This document shows positions 22,287 through 33,275 of a stretch of 64,000 bases of DNA, piece after piece. The stretch's first letter is position 1, and every line of letters begins with the position of its first letter. This DNA comes from Chlorocebus sabaeus (Eukaryota > Chordata > Mammalia > Primates > Cercopithecidae). The DNA lies in NCBI RefSeq assembly GCF_047675955.1, contig NC_132928.1:47486889-47550888 (forward strand). The letters are read 5' to 3'. The notes under the pieces were generated by a model. That model was not told the origin of the DNA, did not search any database, and saw only the letters and a program-made list of their open reading frames with translations. The translations under genes and the position numbers were made by a program.

Positions 22287-22569
22287 TTTTTTTTTTTGAG
22301 ACAGAGTTTCATTCTTGTTGCCCAGGCTGGAGTGCAATGGCATGATCTCGGCTCACCGCAACCTACGCCTCCTGGGTTCAAGCGATTCTCCTGCCTCGGC
22401 CTCCCAAGTAACTGGGATTATAGGCATGTGCCACCATGCATGTATTTTTAGTAGAGATGGGGTTTCTCCATGTTGGTCAGGCTGGTCTCGAACTCCCAAT
22501 CTCAGGTCATCCACCTTCCTCGACCTCCCAAAGTACTGGAATTATAGGCGTGAGCCACCACACCTGGCC
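22287..22569 (-). mobile_element. AluS-like element
   Basis: Perfect 14-base target duplication ttgattttgtttct at 22273-22286 and 22570-22583. A short deletion removes the cccagctaattttt block (catgcatgtatttttagtag). Confidence 0.95.
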
Positions 22570-22620
22570 TTGATTTTGTTTCTTAGCCTTTAAGGCCTAA
22601 AATACTTATTATCTGATTCT

Positions 22621-22926
22621 TCTTTTTTTTTTTTTTTGAGATGGAGTCTCACTGTATCTCGCCCAGGCTGGAGTGCAGTGGCACGATCTCGGTTCATTGC
22701 AGCCTCTGCCTCTCAGGTTCAAGCGATTCTCCTGTCTCAGCCTCCAGAGTAGCTGGGACTACAGGCATATGCCACCACACCTGGCTAATTATGTATTTTT
22801 ATAAAAATACTAGAGAAGGGGTTTCACCATGTTGGCCAGGCTGGTCTCGAACTCCTGACCTCAGGTGATCCACCCACCTTGGCCTCCCAAAGCACTGGGA
22901 TTACAGGCCTGAGCCACCGTGCCTAG
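22621..22926 (-). mobile_element. AluS-like element
   Basis: Perfect 15-base target duplication ttattatctgattct at 22606-22620 and 22927-22941. A small internal expansion is seen at tttttataaaaatactagag. It lies only about 50 bases from the previous Alu. Confidence 0.95.
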
Positions 22927-23153
22927 TTATTATCTGATTCTTTATAGAAAATGTTTGTCAACTCTGTCCTTCTTTTTCCATTTCCTTCTTGTTCCTCTTT
23001 TTCTAGGAAGGAGTTGAGCTTCAGCGGAAGAAGTTTGTAAAACCTGCCTGAATGCCCTAAAAACTCCCCATTCTCTTCATGTGCTCCTAAATCCAAAATG
23101 TCTTTCTTTAGAAGGCTGAATCAGATGTGAAGGCTGTCTTCAATACTCTAGAC

Positions 23154-23355
23154 CAGTGCTGCCCAATAGAACGTTGTGCAGTGATGGGAACGTTCTACAA
23201 TTGCTGCTGTTCAGTACGGTAACCACTGGCCACATGAGGGTATTGTGCATTTGAAAGATGGCCAGTGTGACTGAGAAACTGAATTTTCAATTTCATTTAA
23301 TTTTAATTAACGTAAATAGCCACATCTGTCTAGAAGCTAGTTCATCAGACAACAT
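23154..23355 (+). mobile_element. MER58-like hAT-Charlie MITE relic
   Basis: Begins cagtgctgcccaatagaacg, with internal gtaaccactggccacatgag and gcatttgaaagatggccagt, then aaatagccacatctgtctag. This is the layout of the short non-autonomous hAT element with CAGTGCTGTCCAATAGAA-type ends. The right terminus is decayed. Confidence 0.65.
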
Positions 23356-23507
23356 TACTTGTTCAGTGAATCTGAACAAGTGTCAGACGAATTCAGGAGG
23401 GAAGCAAGAGAAATTTTGGTGGTCAGCAATCTGAGTTCCTACAAAGAACCCTGATTTTTATACTGACTGGTTTTTAAGTTTGATTTGCTTATTTTGATTC
23501 TAATCAG
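23356..23507. other. Unassigned DNA with a perfect small hairpin
   Basis: acttgttcag at 23357-23366 and ctgaacaagt at 23372-23381 are perfect inverted repeats around a 5-base loop. Nothing else is recognised. Confidence 0.6.
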
Positions 23508-23640
23508 CTTAGCAAACATTTATTGAGTACCTATTATGCTTCAGACATTTGCCCAACATTTACATGTATAATGGTAGCATAGGTTCCTGATGTCAAGAGC
23601 TCTGAGTCTAGAAGTGAGATAACAAATTAGGCACTTATTC
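23508..23640 (-). mobile_element. L2 3'-end fragment
   Basis: agcaaacatttattgagtac, then ctattatgcttcagacattt and tcaagagctctgagtctaga, match the reverse complement of the L2 3' terminus. Confidence 0.65.
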
Positions 23641-23680
23641 CCCAAAGCAGGAGTAGTGTTTCCTCAGGTGCCACAGCTTT

Positions 23681-24011
23681 TCTTATTCTTCTCTCTCTCT
23701 CTCTCTTTTTTTTTTTTTTTTTTTAAGAGACGGGGTCTTTATCTCGTGCTCAGGCTGGAGTGCAGTGGCTTGATCTAGGCTCACTGCATGCAATCTCAAC
23801 ATCTGGGGCTCAAGCTGTCCTCTCACTCAGGCTCCCAAGAAGCTGGGACCACAGGTGCACGCCACCACACCTGGCTAATTTTGTTTATGTTTTGTAGAGA
23901 CAAGGTTTCACTATGTTGCCCAGACTAGCCTCCAACTCCTGGGCTCGAGCAATGTTCCTGCCTTGGCCTTCCAAAGTGCTGGGATTATAGGCACAAACCA
24001 CTGCACCCAGC
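23681..24011 (-). mobile_element. AluJ-like element with a (CT)n tail
   Basis: Flanked by caggtgccacagcttt (23665-23680) and caggtcccacaacttt (24012-24027). Between the target copy and the Alu body lie a (CT)n microsatellite and a T-run, i.e. a decayed A-tail. The body is J-type and diverged. Confidence 0.9.
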
Positions 24012-24027
24012 CAGGTCCCACAACTTT

Positions 24028-26221
24028 CCTCTCAGAGGCTGTACTGTCTTTTCATAATGGCGGTCTTACCCCTTGCTTGAACCTTCACTTTCTCAATTCT
24101 GGAACCTTCTACATTGCTCATTGTTGCTTCTACATCTTATAGATTCCTTATTCTGGGTGCTGGAAACTTCTTCCTCTAACAGTGGAGATTTTTCTCCAGA
24201 GAACTACTCTACCTGCCTGTTACTGGCTGATACATCTCTGACCAAAACAACTGTATACAGGACAAAACCTCAGTTCTTCAGGGTCAGGGTAGGAAGTCAG
24301 AGGTAAGAGATCCATAAATCTGTACTCTCCCCAAGCCACAAGCTGTCTCTTTGGATTAGCATAGAGTAGCAAATGGCCATGGGGCATGTCCCTTGGGTCC
24401 CCTGAGTCTTGTGGAACTGGATTAGTGACCTAACTGTGTTAGGCCCTGCTGCAGGCAGCGGCTTTCTTTGGAAGGACATGAGGTGGTGTGAGAAATCACA
24501 CAACTTGTTGTGAGACCACAGGGGCGGATAATGCTTCATCTGCCTTCATCACAATGTTTGAACCTTAATCCTTTGATGATAGCTTTGCCACAGAATTTTT
24601 TTAAATCTCTGGACATTTTTCCAAACTCTGTTGAATTTCATTTTGCTGACTTCATCTCATCCTGTGTGTTCCAGGTACTGGTGTCCGGTAATTCTATTAG
24701 AGCAAACTTTCTCTTGAGGTTTTGGGGAAAAGAAGGAGACATTCTTCATATTGACTCTCTTTGGAGGGAGATAGGACATGAGTCCAGGAGTGCAAATGGA
24801 TAGACAGACACAAGAGAATGCTTTGTCTTTGAGCAGATCCCAGAGTGTCATGGGCATCAGGTAGGGGATGGAGCTTGAACAGAAGCCTGGTGAAGAATTA
24901 TCTGCTCCCTAACCCCTACCCAGGGTCACTGCAGAGTGAAATTCTGGCCCATGGTCTGTCTCCCACATGGTCAGCATGGCCTCTGTGGCAGACTGCTTTG
25001 GCTTTGCAGGTGCAAGGTTTCCCATGAGGCCATGCTGGAGAGCATCACCAGAAACAATTAAAAACACCCTTGGCCTATTGTCATTGTCACTCATGAAGCC
25101 AAATGGAGAAGGAATGTGAGGGGGTAAAGTGTCGAGGGGGGCAGGGAGTGAGTGGGAAAGAAAGAATATGAAAGGTGTCATCTGGGTGAGTTTGGGCCCA
25201 TTCACAAGAATGCAGCAAAGTGCAGAGAGGTGGGGGCGTCTGCATGAACCTGAAACAGGCTCAGATGACTGTTAATTTATTCTGTCAGAATTTCCCCATC
25301 CAATCAGTGACCTTCCAAAGGAAAGGGCTATATTTTTGTTGAGTGTATTTTCAATGTATAGTATACTTGTTTTTAAAGCTAAATGTGTGTGTGTATTTTT
25401 AAAATCAGCTTTTAAATGTAATTTGAATCTTTGCTAAGTCAGAAGACATCTCCTGAGTGCTCCAGGGTAGAATACATTTAGTAGGTTTTTATTAGTACAG
25501 TAATAAGGGTGAATAGCTGAAAATGAATGCTTGAGGTTTGAAAGGTTGTATCCTCTCCTGAGTTTCTGGAGCATTCTATTACAAGATTATTACAACCATT
25601 ACCTTGGTTTCAGCTTCCTAAGAGCCAATGGTTGAAGAACTTGGGCTGTTTCACCTTGGGCAGGCTAAGGGATGAACAAATTTCATGAAGAAATATAAAC
25701 AACAATAACACATGGCTTCAGATTTGCTCAGGCCAAATCAAGAATAAATGAGCTGAAATAGCAGCAGAGAGAATTTTGATTAAAACAAAACAAAACTCAC
25801 ACACACACATACATTGTGTCTTTTACTGCTCCAGTCCTGGCAGACTCTGTGGGTGAATCCAGTGTTTTAAGAGGGACAAAAATCTGTGACGATATGGGCA
25901 GAGGCAGGTAAGCAAACTGAATGCCCAAGATCCAGCTGATGCTGTTTCTAGAAGGCTCCTCCTTTCCCTTTCTGACCTTACCCAGCCCGAGTTGAAGCTG
26001 CACCTTCTTACAGTAAATACCAGCAAAGCTCCACCTAACAGGGGCTTCCCAAAAGATACTCTGGACAGAATACTCCGGCTCATAGCCCAAGTTCCATTTG
26101 ACTTATGGCATCCTGGACTTACCTCAAAGTAGTATGTGCTTAGAAGACACTTTCTCCCCATAGACAACAGAAGTCCTCAGTGCCCTACAAACATGTGAAG
26201 AATGTCAGGAGTCCATCATGT
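24028..26221. other. Low-repeat unassigned DNA
   Basis: About 2.2 kb without a repeat I recognise. Short frames occur (77 codons ending near 24306; 97 codons at 24510-24803), but I see no conserved domain or convincing exon structure. The donor-like aggtaagag near 24300 is isolated. Confidence 0.4.
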
Positions 26222-26396
26222 GTCATGGGCTGAGCCTCCAGAGAACTAAGTTCTAACCTGGTTATATTGTGAACTGGCCATCAAGCAAGGGTGAGTAGCC
26301 TACCCTCTATGAGCCTTGCTATCATCGCCTGTATCACGAGGGATATTTGACTAATAATCTCTAAGATCCTTCCCAGCACTGACATTTTATAATTCT
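26222..26396 (+). mobile_element. MIR3-like SINE
   Basis: gagaactaagttctaacctg through the tail taatctctaagatccttccc and agcactgacattttataatt. The 3' block is the characteristic MIR3-type ending. Confidence 0.6.
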
Positions 26397-28127
26397 CCTG
26401 TAACTTGTGCTTTCCCTGTTCTACACTTAAGTCAAGGTTCCAAAAAGGGTCACATTAAGAATGATCATTGCTGTGCCACGGGCTCCTGCATCCTCCACCC
26501 TCTCTGTGAGATCTCTCCTTTAGGTTTTATCAGGAATCCTCAGGAATCTTTTGCAGGTGCTCACATGATCCCACACGGACTCTGCCCCATGAGGGTGCTG
26601 ATGTCTGCCAATGCTGCTGCCACCATGTCCCGAAAGATATAGACAGTTACAGTCTCAGAAGAATTCGGGATCCCCCAAATGCTGCTGTATTAGCACAGAA
26701 ACAGACAGAATGTTGCTCCTTCCCACTTTAGTTATGTTTTCTCCCCGGCATCAAATTGTGCTGTTTGCATCTCCCCTAGCTTCTGAAAACTGGCTATTGC
26801 AGCTTCAGTGTACAGTTTTTTTGTTTGTTTGTTTTGTTTTTTACCTGGAGCCAAGGGAGGAGCCCACTGATGTCTGAAGTACCCAAGCCCGCTCCACTCC
26901 AGGATGTAGATTCCTGCCACCAAAATCCCCTTCCAAAGTGACCCTTGCCCCGCCTTTCTGTGACACACACCCAGACAGGTCTGAATTGCTGAAATGAATG
27001 CTATTTAGGCTGAACTGGGGGGACCCTGATATGCTATTTAAAGAAAAAAGAAATGAGAAATCACAGGAATCTTGAAGCTATTCATCTTGAGGACCATTCA
27101 CGGAAGCAGTGAAATTAAACACAGCATCCTTTAATATATTCCCTCTACACGTAAGCTTGGGCTATTGTTCCTTCATAATGCCAATTTACCTCTGGGAGTT
27201 TGAGAGGCGGGTACTCATGTCCTCTCAGCACAATCACCAAAGCACTGCACCAGGTATCAGGAGGAAACAAGAACAAATCGATTGTCAGGAAGCCTGACGG
27301 TTGACCCAAACACAGCAGAGCTACAGAAAATTGTTTTGCAAAGTATTTCTTACGTAGCTGCCTGCGGTTGTTCAACCTGATTCTTAGACTGGACTGGAAG
27401 AGGAAAACCGCTCATTCATCTGAGAAGCCTTCGTGTTGCTATTTTATTAAGGACAGAAACATGAAGATAAAAAAATCCATGGTTCTGCCTCATTTTCTGC
27501 TCCCTCCTTGACTTTTCTCTGCAAGTCTCAAGCACTCTTTCTGCTCTATGGGCAGTCATCAATAGGAGAAAAGACTGATTTGATTTAAACTTACAGCTTC
27601 CTTTTAAAGGGCTCCTTCTTGCTCACCTGCTCATTTGATTAACTGGGGGCACAAAGAGGGTAGGAAATCCAAGAAGCAAAAGTGAAGGTCCCCAGATAAT
27701 GCATACAGAATCTTTAGTGGTGAACTGTTGGGCTGGAAAAATTGTCAACATGGAATCTAAAATGGGTTCTGTCATTTGTAAGATCCTTTAACCATCCTAC
27801 TTCTCTTAATAACCATGTGAGCTATCCCAAAATAGATTTACTATTAGAAGACCTATTAGAAGACACAGCGGGTATTATGGATGTGTGTTTAAGCCACAGT
27901 TTGAGCAAGATTGCATTTCTGTAGAATCATGATCTATGAAAACTTTCTGGTTGAATTGTTCATGTTACTAGTAAATGAATTTCTTTTTAAGAGAGTGTAG
28001 AAGAAGCTGTGGAAGAATCCTGCCAACAGCAAGAGTGAAGATGAAGCTCTATATGAAATGAGGAAAGGGTCAGACCTGCCACCGCAGAGCTAGTCTGTTC
28101 TTATGGATGAAAGCCAGCTTCTGGGCC
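26397..28127. other. Low-repeat unassigned DNA
   Basis: About 1.7 kb without a nameable repeat and without a supportable gene. The section 27000-27700 keeps several CpG dinucleotides and a complex composition, noted as a candidate conserved element under findings only. Confidence 0.4.
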
Positions 28128-28490
28128 TTATTCATTCATTCACTTTTCATTTATTCACCCATCCATCCACTCCACACATACTTCCGGAGCCCCTACTAAA
28201 TGCTAAGCACTGCAAATCTTAGGGACAGATCAGTGAACAAAATAGACAAGCTTGCTGCCTTCTTGGAGCCTGCAGCCTGGAAAGGGAGTCAGACTAATAC
28301 GACACAAATAAATTATGTAATTGTGATCATGGTAAGTGTTAGGAAGGAAGAACATAGGGTGCTATGAAAGCAAATCGGAAGAGTGGTGAAGGGTCAGAAA
28401 AGTTTCCATGAGGAAAGCTGAAGGGTTAGCCAGATGAAGGGGAGGGGAGCCTGGGGAAACGATTTAAGCAGGAAATGATCCATGACTGAA
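28128..28490 (-). mobile_element. L2 LINE 3' end
   Basis: cattcattcacttttcattt, tactaaatgctaagcactgc, gatcagtgaacaaaatagac and cttgctgccttcttggagcc follow the minus-strand L2 3' end. The match continues more weakly to about 28490. Confidence 0.75.
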
Positions 28491-28598
28491 GGGAGAGGCA
28501 GGCAGATGTGTTGTGTGAGTGCGTGTGTGTGTTTGTGTATATGAATCTCAACGAAATGAAATCATCAGTAAAAAGCAAGTAAGCAAAACTCAGTGAAA

Positions 28599-28710
28599 AG
28601 AAGGGAAAACAAAATACAAATACACCCCAGTAGGGCAAGAATATGCTTCTAAAAGTTGCCAACTGTGGTGACAGGAGAGTGAGTGCAGGGTGCCTTCCAC
28701 TCAGGCTAGC
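28599..28710 (+). repeat. Source segment A of a local rearrangement
   Basis: This segment reappears in the same orientation at 30279-30387. From ccccagtagggcaagaatat onward the two copies match at about 93 percent by eye. It is not a family I recognise elsewhere. The following stretch 28711-28937 is not copied and is unassigned. Confidence 0.85.
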
Positions 28711-28937
28711 TTCCACCCCTCCTAGATTGAAAGCAAAAGACACTTTGTGGAAGGACGACGTTGTCTTTCATTACCGAATCTCCAAATGGTACACTGAGTC
28801 AAATGGATGCTGTGAATTCTTTATACATTTGATATGGTTATCAATGAGTAGAATGGCAAAGTTGGAGGTGGATATAAAACTAAAATTACTGAACATCAAT
28901 GTTGAGGCAGGCAAATGGCTAGGCACTTTGTGGCCAT

Positions 28938-29143
28938 TATTTAAATAGTCCTGCCAGGTGGATAGTACACATTTTATAATCAAGAGAGGAACTGTAGTTC
29001 TGGGAAGGTGATTAAAGATGAATGAAGATCAACACACTCAAGTTGGTCTGACTTCCATGTCATGGAATTTCTGCATTGTCACTCCGCTTTGCAAGCTTAG
29101 AAGACCCCTGTTATGGTTTGAATGCTCATCCCCTCAAAACTCC
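28938..29143 (+). repeat. Source segment B of a local rearrangement
   Basis: Its reverse complement lies at 30391-30593 with about 95 percent identity by eye (about 11 differences in 205 bases). It includes the first ~35 bases of the adjacent MLT1 LTR, so the copying event is younger than that LTR insertion. Confidence 0.9.
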
Positions 29144-29695
29144 TGTGAAACTTAGTCCCCAATTTAGCAGTATTGAGAAGTGAGGCCTTTAAGAAGTGAT
29201 TGGGTAATGATGGCTCTCCACTCATGAATAAATTAATCCATGTATGGATTAATGGAGTAATGGGTTATGGGAGTGGCATTAGTGGCTTTATAACAGGAGG
29301 AATAGGCCAGTTGCTGTGGCTCACCCCTGTAATCCCAGCATTTTGGGAGGCTGAGGCGGGAGGATTGCTTGAGGCCAAGAGGTTGATACCAGCCTGGGCA
29401 ACATAGCAAGACCCCATCTCTACAAATAAAAACTTTAAAAATAAAAATAAAAATAAAAAAAAGGAGAAAGAGGGACCTGAGCAAGCTACACTCAGTTGCC
29501 TCACCATGTGATGCTCTACACCAGGTTAGGACTCTTTAGAGGGATCCTGTCCAGCAAGAAGGCCCTCATGGAATGCTGAGCCATGCCCTTAGATTTCTCA
29601 GCCTCCAGAATTACAAGAAATAAATCTCTTTTCTTTATGAATAACCCGGTTTCAGATATTCTGTTATAAGCAACAGAAAATAGATTACCGCAAAC
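29109..29695 (+). mobile_element. MLT1-type MaLR solo LTR, with an Alu arm inserted
   Basis: Starts tgttatggtttgaatgctca, passes aagtgaggcctttaagaagt and cagcaagaaggccctcatgg, and ends with the aataaatctcttttctttat polyadenylation region and ctgttataagcaacagaaaa. The exact right end near 29695 is uncertain. No internal retroviral part is present. Confidence 0.8.
29308..29462 (+). mobile_element. Alu left arm only
   Basis: Begins ggccagttgctgtggctcac and stops after the left arm in an A-rich (AAAAT)n stretch, inside the MLT1 LTR. It is either a free left monomer or an Alu that stopped at the A-rich linker. Confidence 0.85.
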
Positions 29696-30174
29696 CGATA
29701 GAAGTCATTTGGTCCCAGTCAATGTCCTCCTCCGAAAATAACAAAAATAACACAATAAAAAATAACAACAACAACAAAAAAAAACAGAAAATAAATTTTC
29801 TGGAGGAAGACCTAGAAGCTCACAAAGTTTAAGGGATTCATGTAAGGCTGGAATTATGGCAAATGTAAAGTGGACCTCTGTTTTCCCATTACTAATCCAC
29901 ACATCTTTCCTGTTTCTTACTGTTTTATAACTCTAGTTAAAAACACACACTTACTTGTGAATCACCAACTTGAGTGTGATGATCTTCATTCACAGGTTGC
30001 CAGAAGTACATATACATTCGTTATTTTTCTTGAGTTATACCATTTTTTCCCTGAAAACTTCAATGTTGAAATATGTAGTGGGAACGTCTTTTCAAAAAAC
30101 AAAAACCCTACTATATAATACATTTTGTAATGAGGCAATCATACTTTTATTATTTTTGTATTTTGAACTTTCAT
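29696..30174. other. Unassigned AT-rich DNA with an AAC-rich run and a 28-base copy
   Basis: An A/AAC-rich stretch lies around 29750-29790. At 29965-29992 a 28-base piece is identical to 30486-30513 in the rearranged copy of segment B. No gene is visible. Confidence 0.6.
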
Positions 30175-30677
30175 AAAGCAGGAGATGTTTTTGTTGGACA
30201 ACTAACTTGTGTTGTACCTTTTATATGATATTATATTATAATATAAAAGATATATAAAAGGGAAGGAAAAACAAAGAAGAAGGGAAAAAAACACAAATCA
30301 ACCCCAGTAGGGCAAGAATATGCTCCTAAAAGTTGCCAACTGTGGTGGCAGGAGAGTGAGTGCAGGGTGCCCTTCACTTAGGCTAACAAGAGTCTTGAGG
30401 GGATGAACATTCAAACCATAGCAGATGTCTCCTAAGCTTGCAAAGCGGAGTGGCAATGCAGAAATTCCATGACATGGAAGCCAGACCAACTTGAGTGTGA
30501 TGATCTTCATTCATCTTTAATCACCTTCCCAGAACTACAGTTCCTCCCTTGATTATAAAATGTGTACTATCCACCTGGCAGACTATTTAAATATTAAATG
30601 AAATAACAATATTCTATATAAAATTATATATATTCTATATTATATAACGGTTGTCCAACACAAGCATCTCCTGCTTT
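30175..30677. repeat. Rearranged block with direct copy A and inverted copy B, bounded by inverted repeats
   Basis: In order: arm D1 (30175-30202), an AT-rich near-palindrome (about 30218-30262), copy A in direct orientation (30279-30387), copy B inverted (30391-30593), another AT-rich stretch, and arm D2 (30650-30677), which is the reverse complement of D1 with 2 mismatches in 28. The pattern suggests template switching during repair. The frames here are antisense shadows of the copies. Confidence 0.85.
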
Positions 30678-30884
30678 AAGAAAAGAGGAATATAGTATTC
30701 ATCTAATAAAATGGAAAGTCCTAAATAAAGTATGTTCAATTTGTTAGCTTCTCTAATAAAATCTCATATCCAGAATAATATCTTGGTCTATACACTGTGT
30801 CAGTGAAATAATACCATAGAATCAGAAGATAGAAAATGGTAACCAGTGCTCCATTAGGGAAGAATTCTACATTTGCGACCACAG
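30678..30884. other. Unassigned AT-rich DNA
   Basis: No gene or named repeat. Confidence 0.45.
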
Positions 30885-31010
30885 AGTCACTCCTAATTGG
30901 TTTTGACTTCAGACGTATGATTTCACTCTTTTGGCTTCAGATTCTACATCTGGGAGATGAAGGGATTATAGCTGATGGTCTCTGTACATTCCCCTCTAGC
31001 TTTCAAGTTC
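30885..31010 (+). mobile_element. MIR3-like SINE fragment
   Basis: ggcttcagattctacatctg, agatgaagggattatagctg and tggtctctgtacattcccct follow the 3' half of MIR3 on the plus strand. Confidence 0.5.
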
Positions 31011-31814
31011 AGTAAGATAATGGGTCTTGAAGGTATACTTACAACCAGCCCATCCTTTCCTTCTTGGTCAATAAACCCCAACTGTCATTCTCACCTGCTG
31101 GTTGTCTCTTAACTTCAATTTCCCACTCTTCCCTATAGGATCTTAGAAATACTAAAGGGAACATCTAATATTCACAATTCCTGGGCCTGAGCGCCCCCTG
31201 GGCACAAAGAGATAAACTGCTGTAGCCCTGGAAGAAATCAGGGCTCTGGGAAGCCCGGGCCTAACTAAAGTTCTAACCAAATCCCTGAACTTCCCTGTTT
31301 GTACTATGAGAAGAGAACTGTGGGACTTTCCTGACTTGGGCAGGAAAGGAGCTTGGAAGAATGAGAGGGAATGGGTGGCAAGCTCTATCATCAAACAGGT
31401 GCAGCAGGGGGCTCTGCAGGGCTGTCCCCCAACAAGTACATTTGGAAGGGAGGGAGATGAGGTAGGGACTTGGCAGATGCTGCCCAGTGGACATAAGTCA
31501 GTGGCCACACAGTGAGTGTACAGGGGCTAAAGGGCAGCCACTTGAAAAAATGTGCTGTTCAACTGAATAAGCTCACAAGGAAAAGATTACTAAATATCAA
31601 TAGTGTTGCCTGCATTGTCCTCCAGTTCCAATAAATATTAGGCATGCATTTCAACAGAGATTTTATCTTTGTGTATTTACCATTTTTGATGCTTTCTTTC
31701 ATTTCTTTTACTATTTTATATACATACCTTCTGCGTTCATAGGCCATATTACCATTATTTTAAGCCTGTTAGGATATGGCTGTCCTGTAGTGAGGCACTT
31801 TTTGAGAAGTAGAG
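31011..31814. other. Low-repeat unassigned DNA containing a CTCF-like motif
   Basis: No gene or repeat recognised. The motif at 31188-31206 is listed separately. The 118-codon minus-strand frame over part of this region has no recognisable domain. Confidence 0.45.
31188..31206 (-). promoter_or_regulatory. Candidate CTCF-binding motif
   Basis: The minus strand reads tgtgcccagggggcgctca, very close to the CTCF core (CCAnnAGGGGGCGC type). It lies in non-repeat DNA, which makes chance derivation from a repeat less likely. Binding in any cell type is not shown by sequence alone. Confidence 0.55.
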
Positions 31815-32360
31815 TATGTGCATGAGCCTGTGTATGTGTGTGGTTTGTGTGTGCTGCGTATGTTTGTGTCTGTGTGTGGTATGTGTGTGTGGTGTACATG
31901 AGTGTCTTCATGTGTTTCTGTGTATTGTGTATGTGTTGCATGTGGTGATGTGTTGGGTGTGCACGTTTGTGTGTGTGTATGTGTGGTATATGTGTTTCTC
32001 TGGGTCTGTGCATGGTGTGTCTCTCTGTGTGTATTTGTGTTATGTATGTTTGTGGCTCTGTGGGTGTTTATTGGGTTGTGTATGTGTGTAGTGTGTATGT
32101 TTGTGTGTGTTGTATGTGTGGTATGTGTGTCTCTGTGTATGTGGTGTGTATATCTGTATGTGTGGTGTGTCTCTCTGTGTGTGTGGTCTATCTGCGTGTA
32201 TATTTGTGCTGTGTATATTTGTGACTCTGTGGGTGTTTATGTGGGCTGTGCATGTTTGTGTCTGTGTGTGTCTGTATGTGATGTATGTGTCTGTGGTGTG
32301 TCTGTGTGTGTATTTGTGCTATGTATGTGTGTGGCTCTGTGGGTTGTGTATGTGTATGAG
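31815..32360 (+). repeat. TG-rich low-complexity tract with irregular higher-order repeats
   Basis: About 545 bases are dominated by TG, TGTA and TCTG steps on the plus strand. The phrase tgtgRctctgtgggt recurs near 32051, 32220 and 32331 at unequal spacing. A 274-codon frame starting at 31902 reads mostly Cys, Val and Met from the TG repeats and then runs into ordinary sequence, so it is not a gene. Alternating purine-pyrimidine DNA like this can adopt Z-DNA. Confidence 0.9.
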
Positions 32361-33090
32361 TTAGCTCCCGTGTGCAGACTGCAGCCCCTCAGGCCTAGAC
32401 TCTGGGCTCTTCTCTCAGGCCTTAGCATCCATACCAGGCAACTGAGATTTCTCAGGCACTCCTGGGAACTGTGCCTTGTGTCCCAGAGAGCATGTGGAAA
32501 GCACTTTCTGTGGCAGGTGTCTGAGAGCCTGCAGGGTCGCTATGTGCATAGGGTGTGGCACTCAACAGCTCTGCAGAGGATGAGTGTCTGTGGTTATCAG
32601 CAGAGTCAGTGCACTGAAGAGGCCATTATCACAGGCACCAGAGTGCATGAATCATGGGATATGTCATTTTCTATTTTAGAAAGAAAAAGAAAACATCTCT
32701 TGAGTGAATCAATCAATTCTCATTAGGCCCATTCATAACCACATTGCCTGGTCCTCTTTCAGGAGCTAGAAGAGGTGGCCCGCATCCAAATCCACCATTC
32801 AATCCATAGGCCTTTGCCCCATTTTCCGGCCCCATTTCCTTGCTTGATGTGTGCACACAGCTCTGCCTCATGCTGTGAATGGGTACACCTCCTCCGTGTC
32901 CCTCAGTCGGCCTCCTGCCCCCTGACTTGGGTCACAATCAGGAGGTGAAGACACTTTCTGTAAGCCACAGCATTCCAGGTTGGTGTAATTTTCTGTTTAA
33001 ACTCATAATGAATGAATGAACTCTAACATTCATTCAGTAGGTGTGGCCACACGCAGGATTAGGCATTCAAGATGCAGGGAGGATTAGATA
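32361..33090. other. Unassigned DNA
   Basis: No gene or named repeat. An aatgaatgaatgaact piece near 33008 resembles the end of an L2, but too little remains to call it. Confidence 0.45.
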
Positions 33091-33275
33091 AAATGGTAGT
33101 TAAGAGCATAGGCTTAGAATAAGATAGAACCTGTTCACATTCCTTCTTCACCCCTTCCTCTGTGACATGGGACAGACAGGGTAACTTCCTGAATGTTCTG
33201 CTTCCTCATTTGTCAAATGAGCACTTACCTAACTGTGGTGCTGTGAGGCCAATGACAGCTGAAAGTGCCAGCAGT
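33091..33275 (-). mobile_element. MIR SINE
   Basis: tggtagttaagagcataggc, then tcctctgtgacatgggacag and gcttcctcatttgtcaaatg, in the order of a minus-strand MIR, nearly full length. Confidence 0.75.

Noticed and set aside
24073..24306. Possible exon ending at a donor-like aggtaagag
   Set aside because: One donor-like site is weak evidence and no matching acceptor or conserved protein was seen.
31152..31508. 118-codon minus-strand frame in low-repeat DNA
   Set aside because: No domain, no splice or promoter context, and a length within the range expected by chance.
31902..32726. 274-codon plus-strand open frame
   Set aside because: Two thirds of it is translated TG-repeat (Cys/Val/Met-rich); there is no domain or gene signal.
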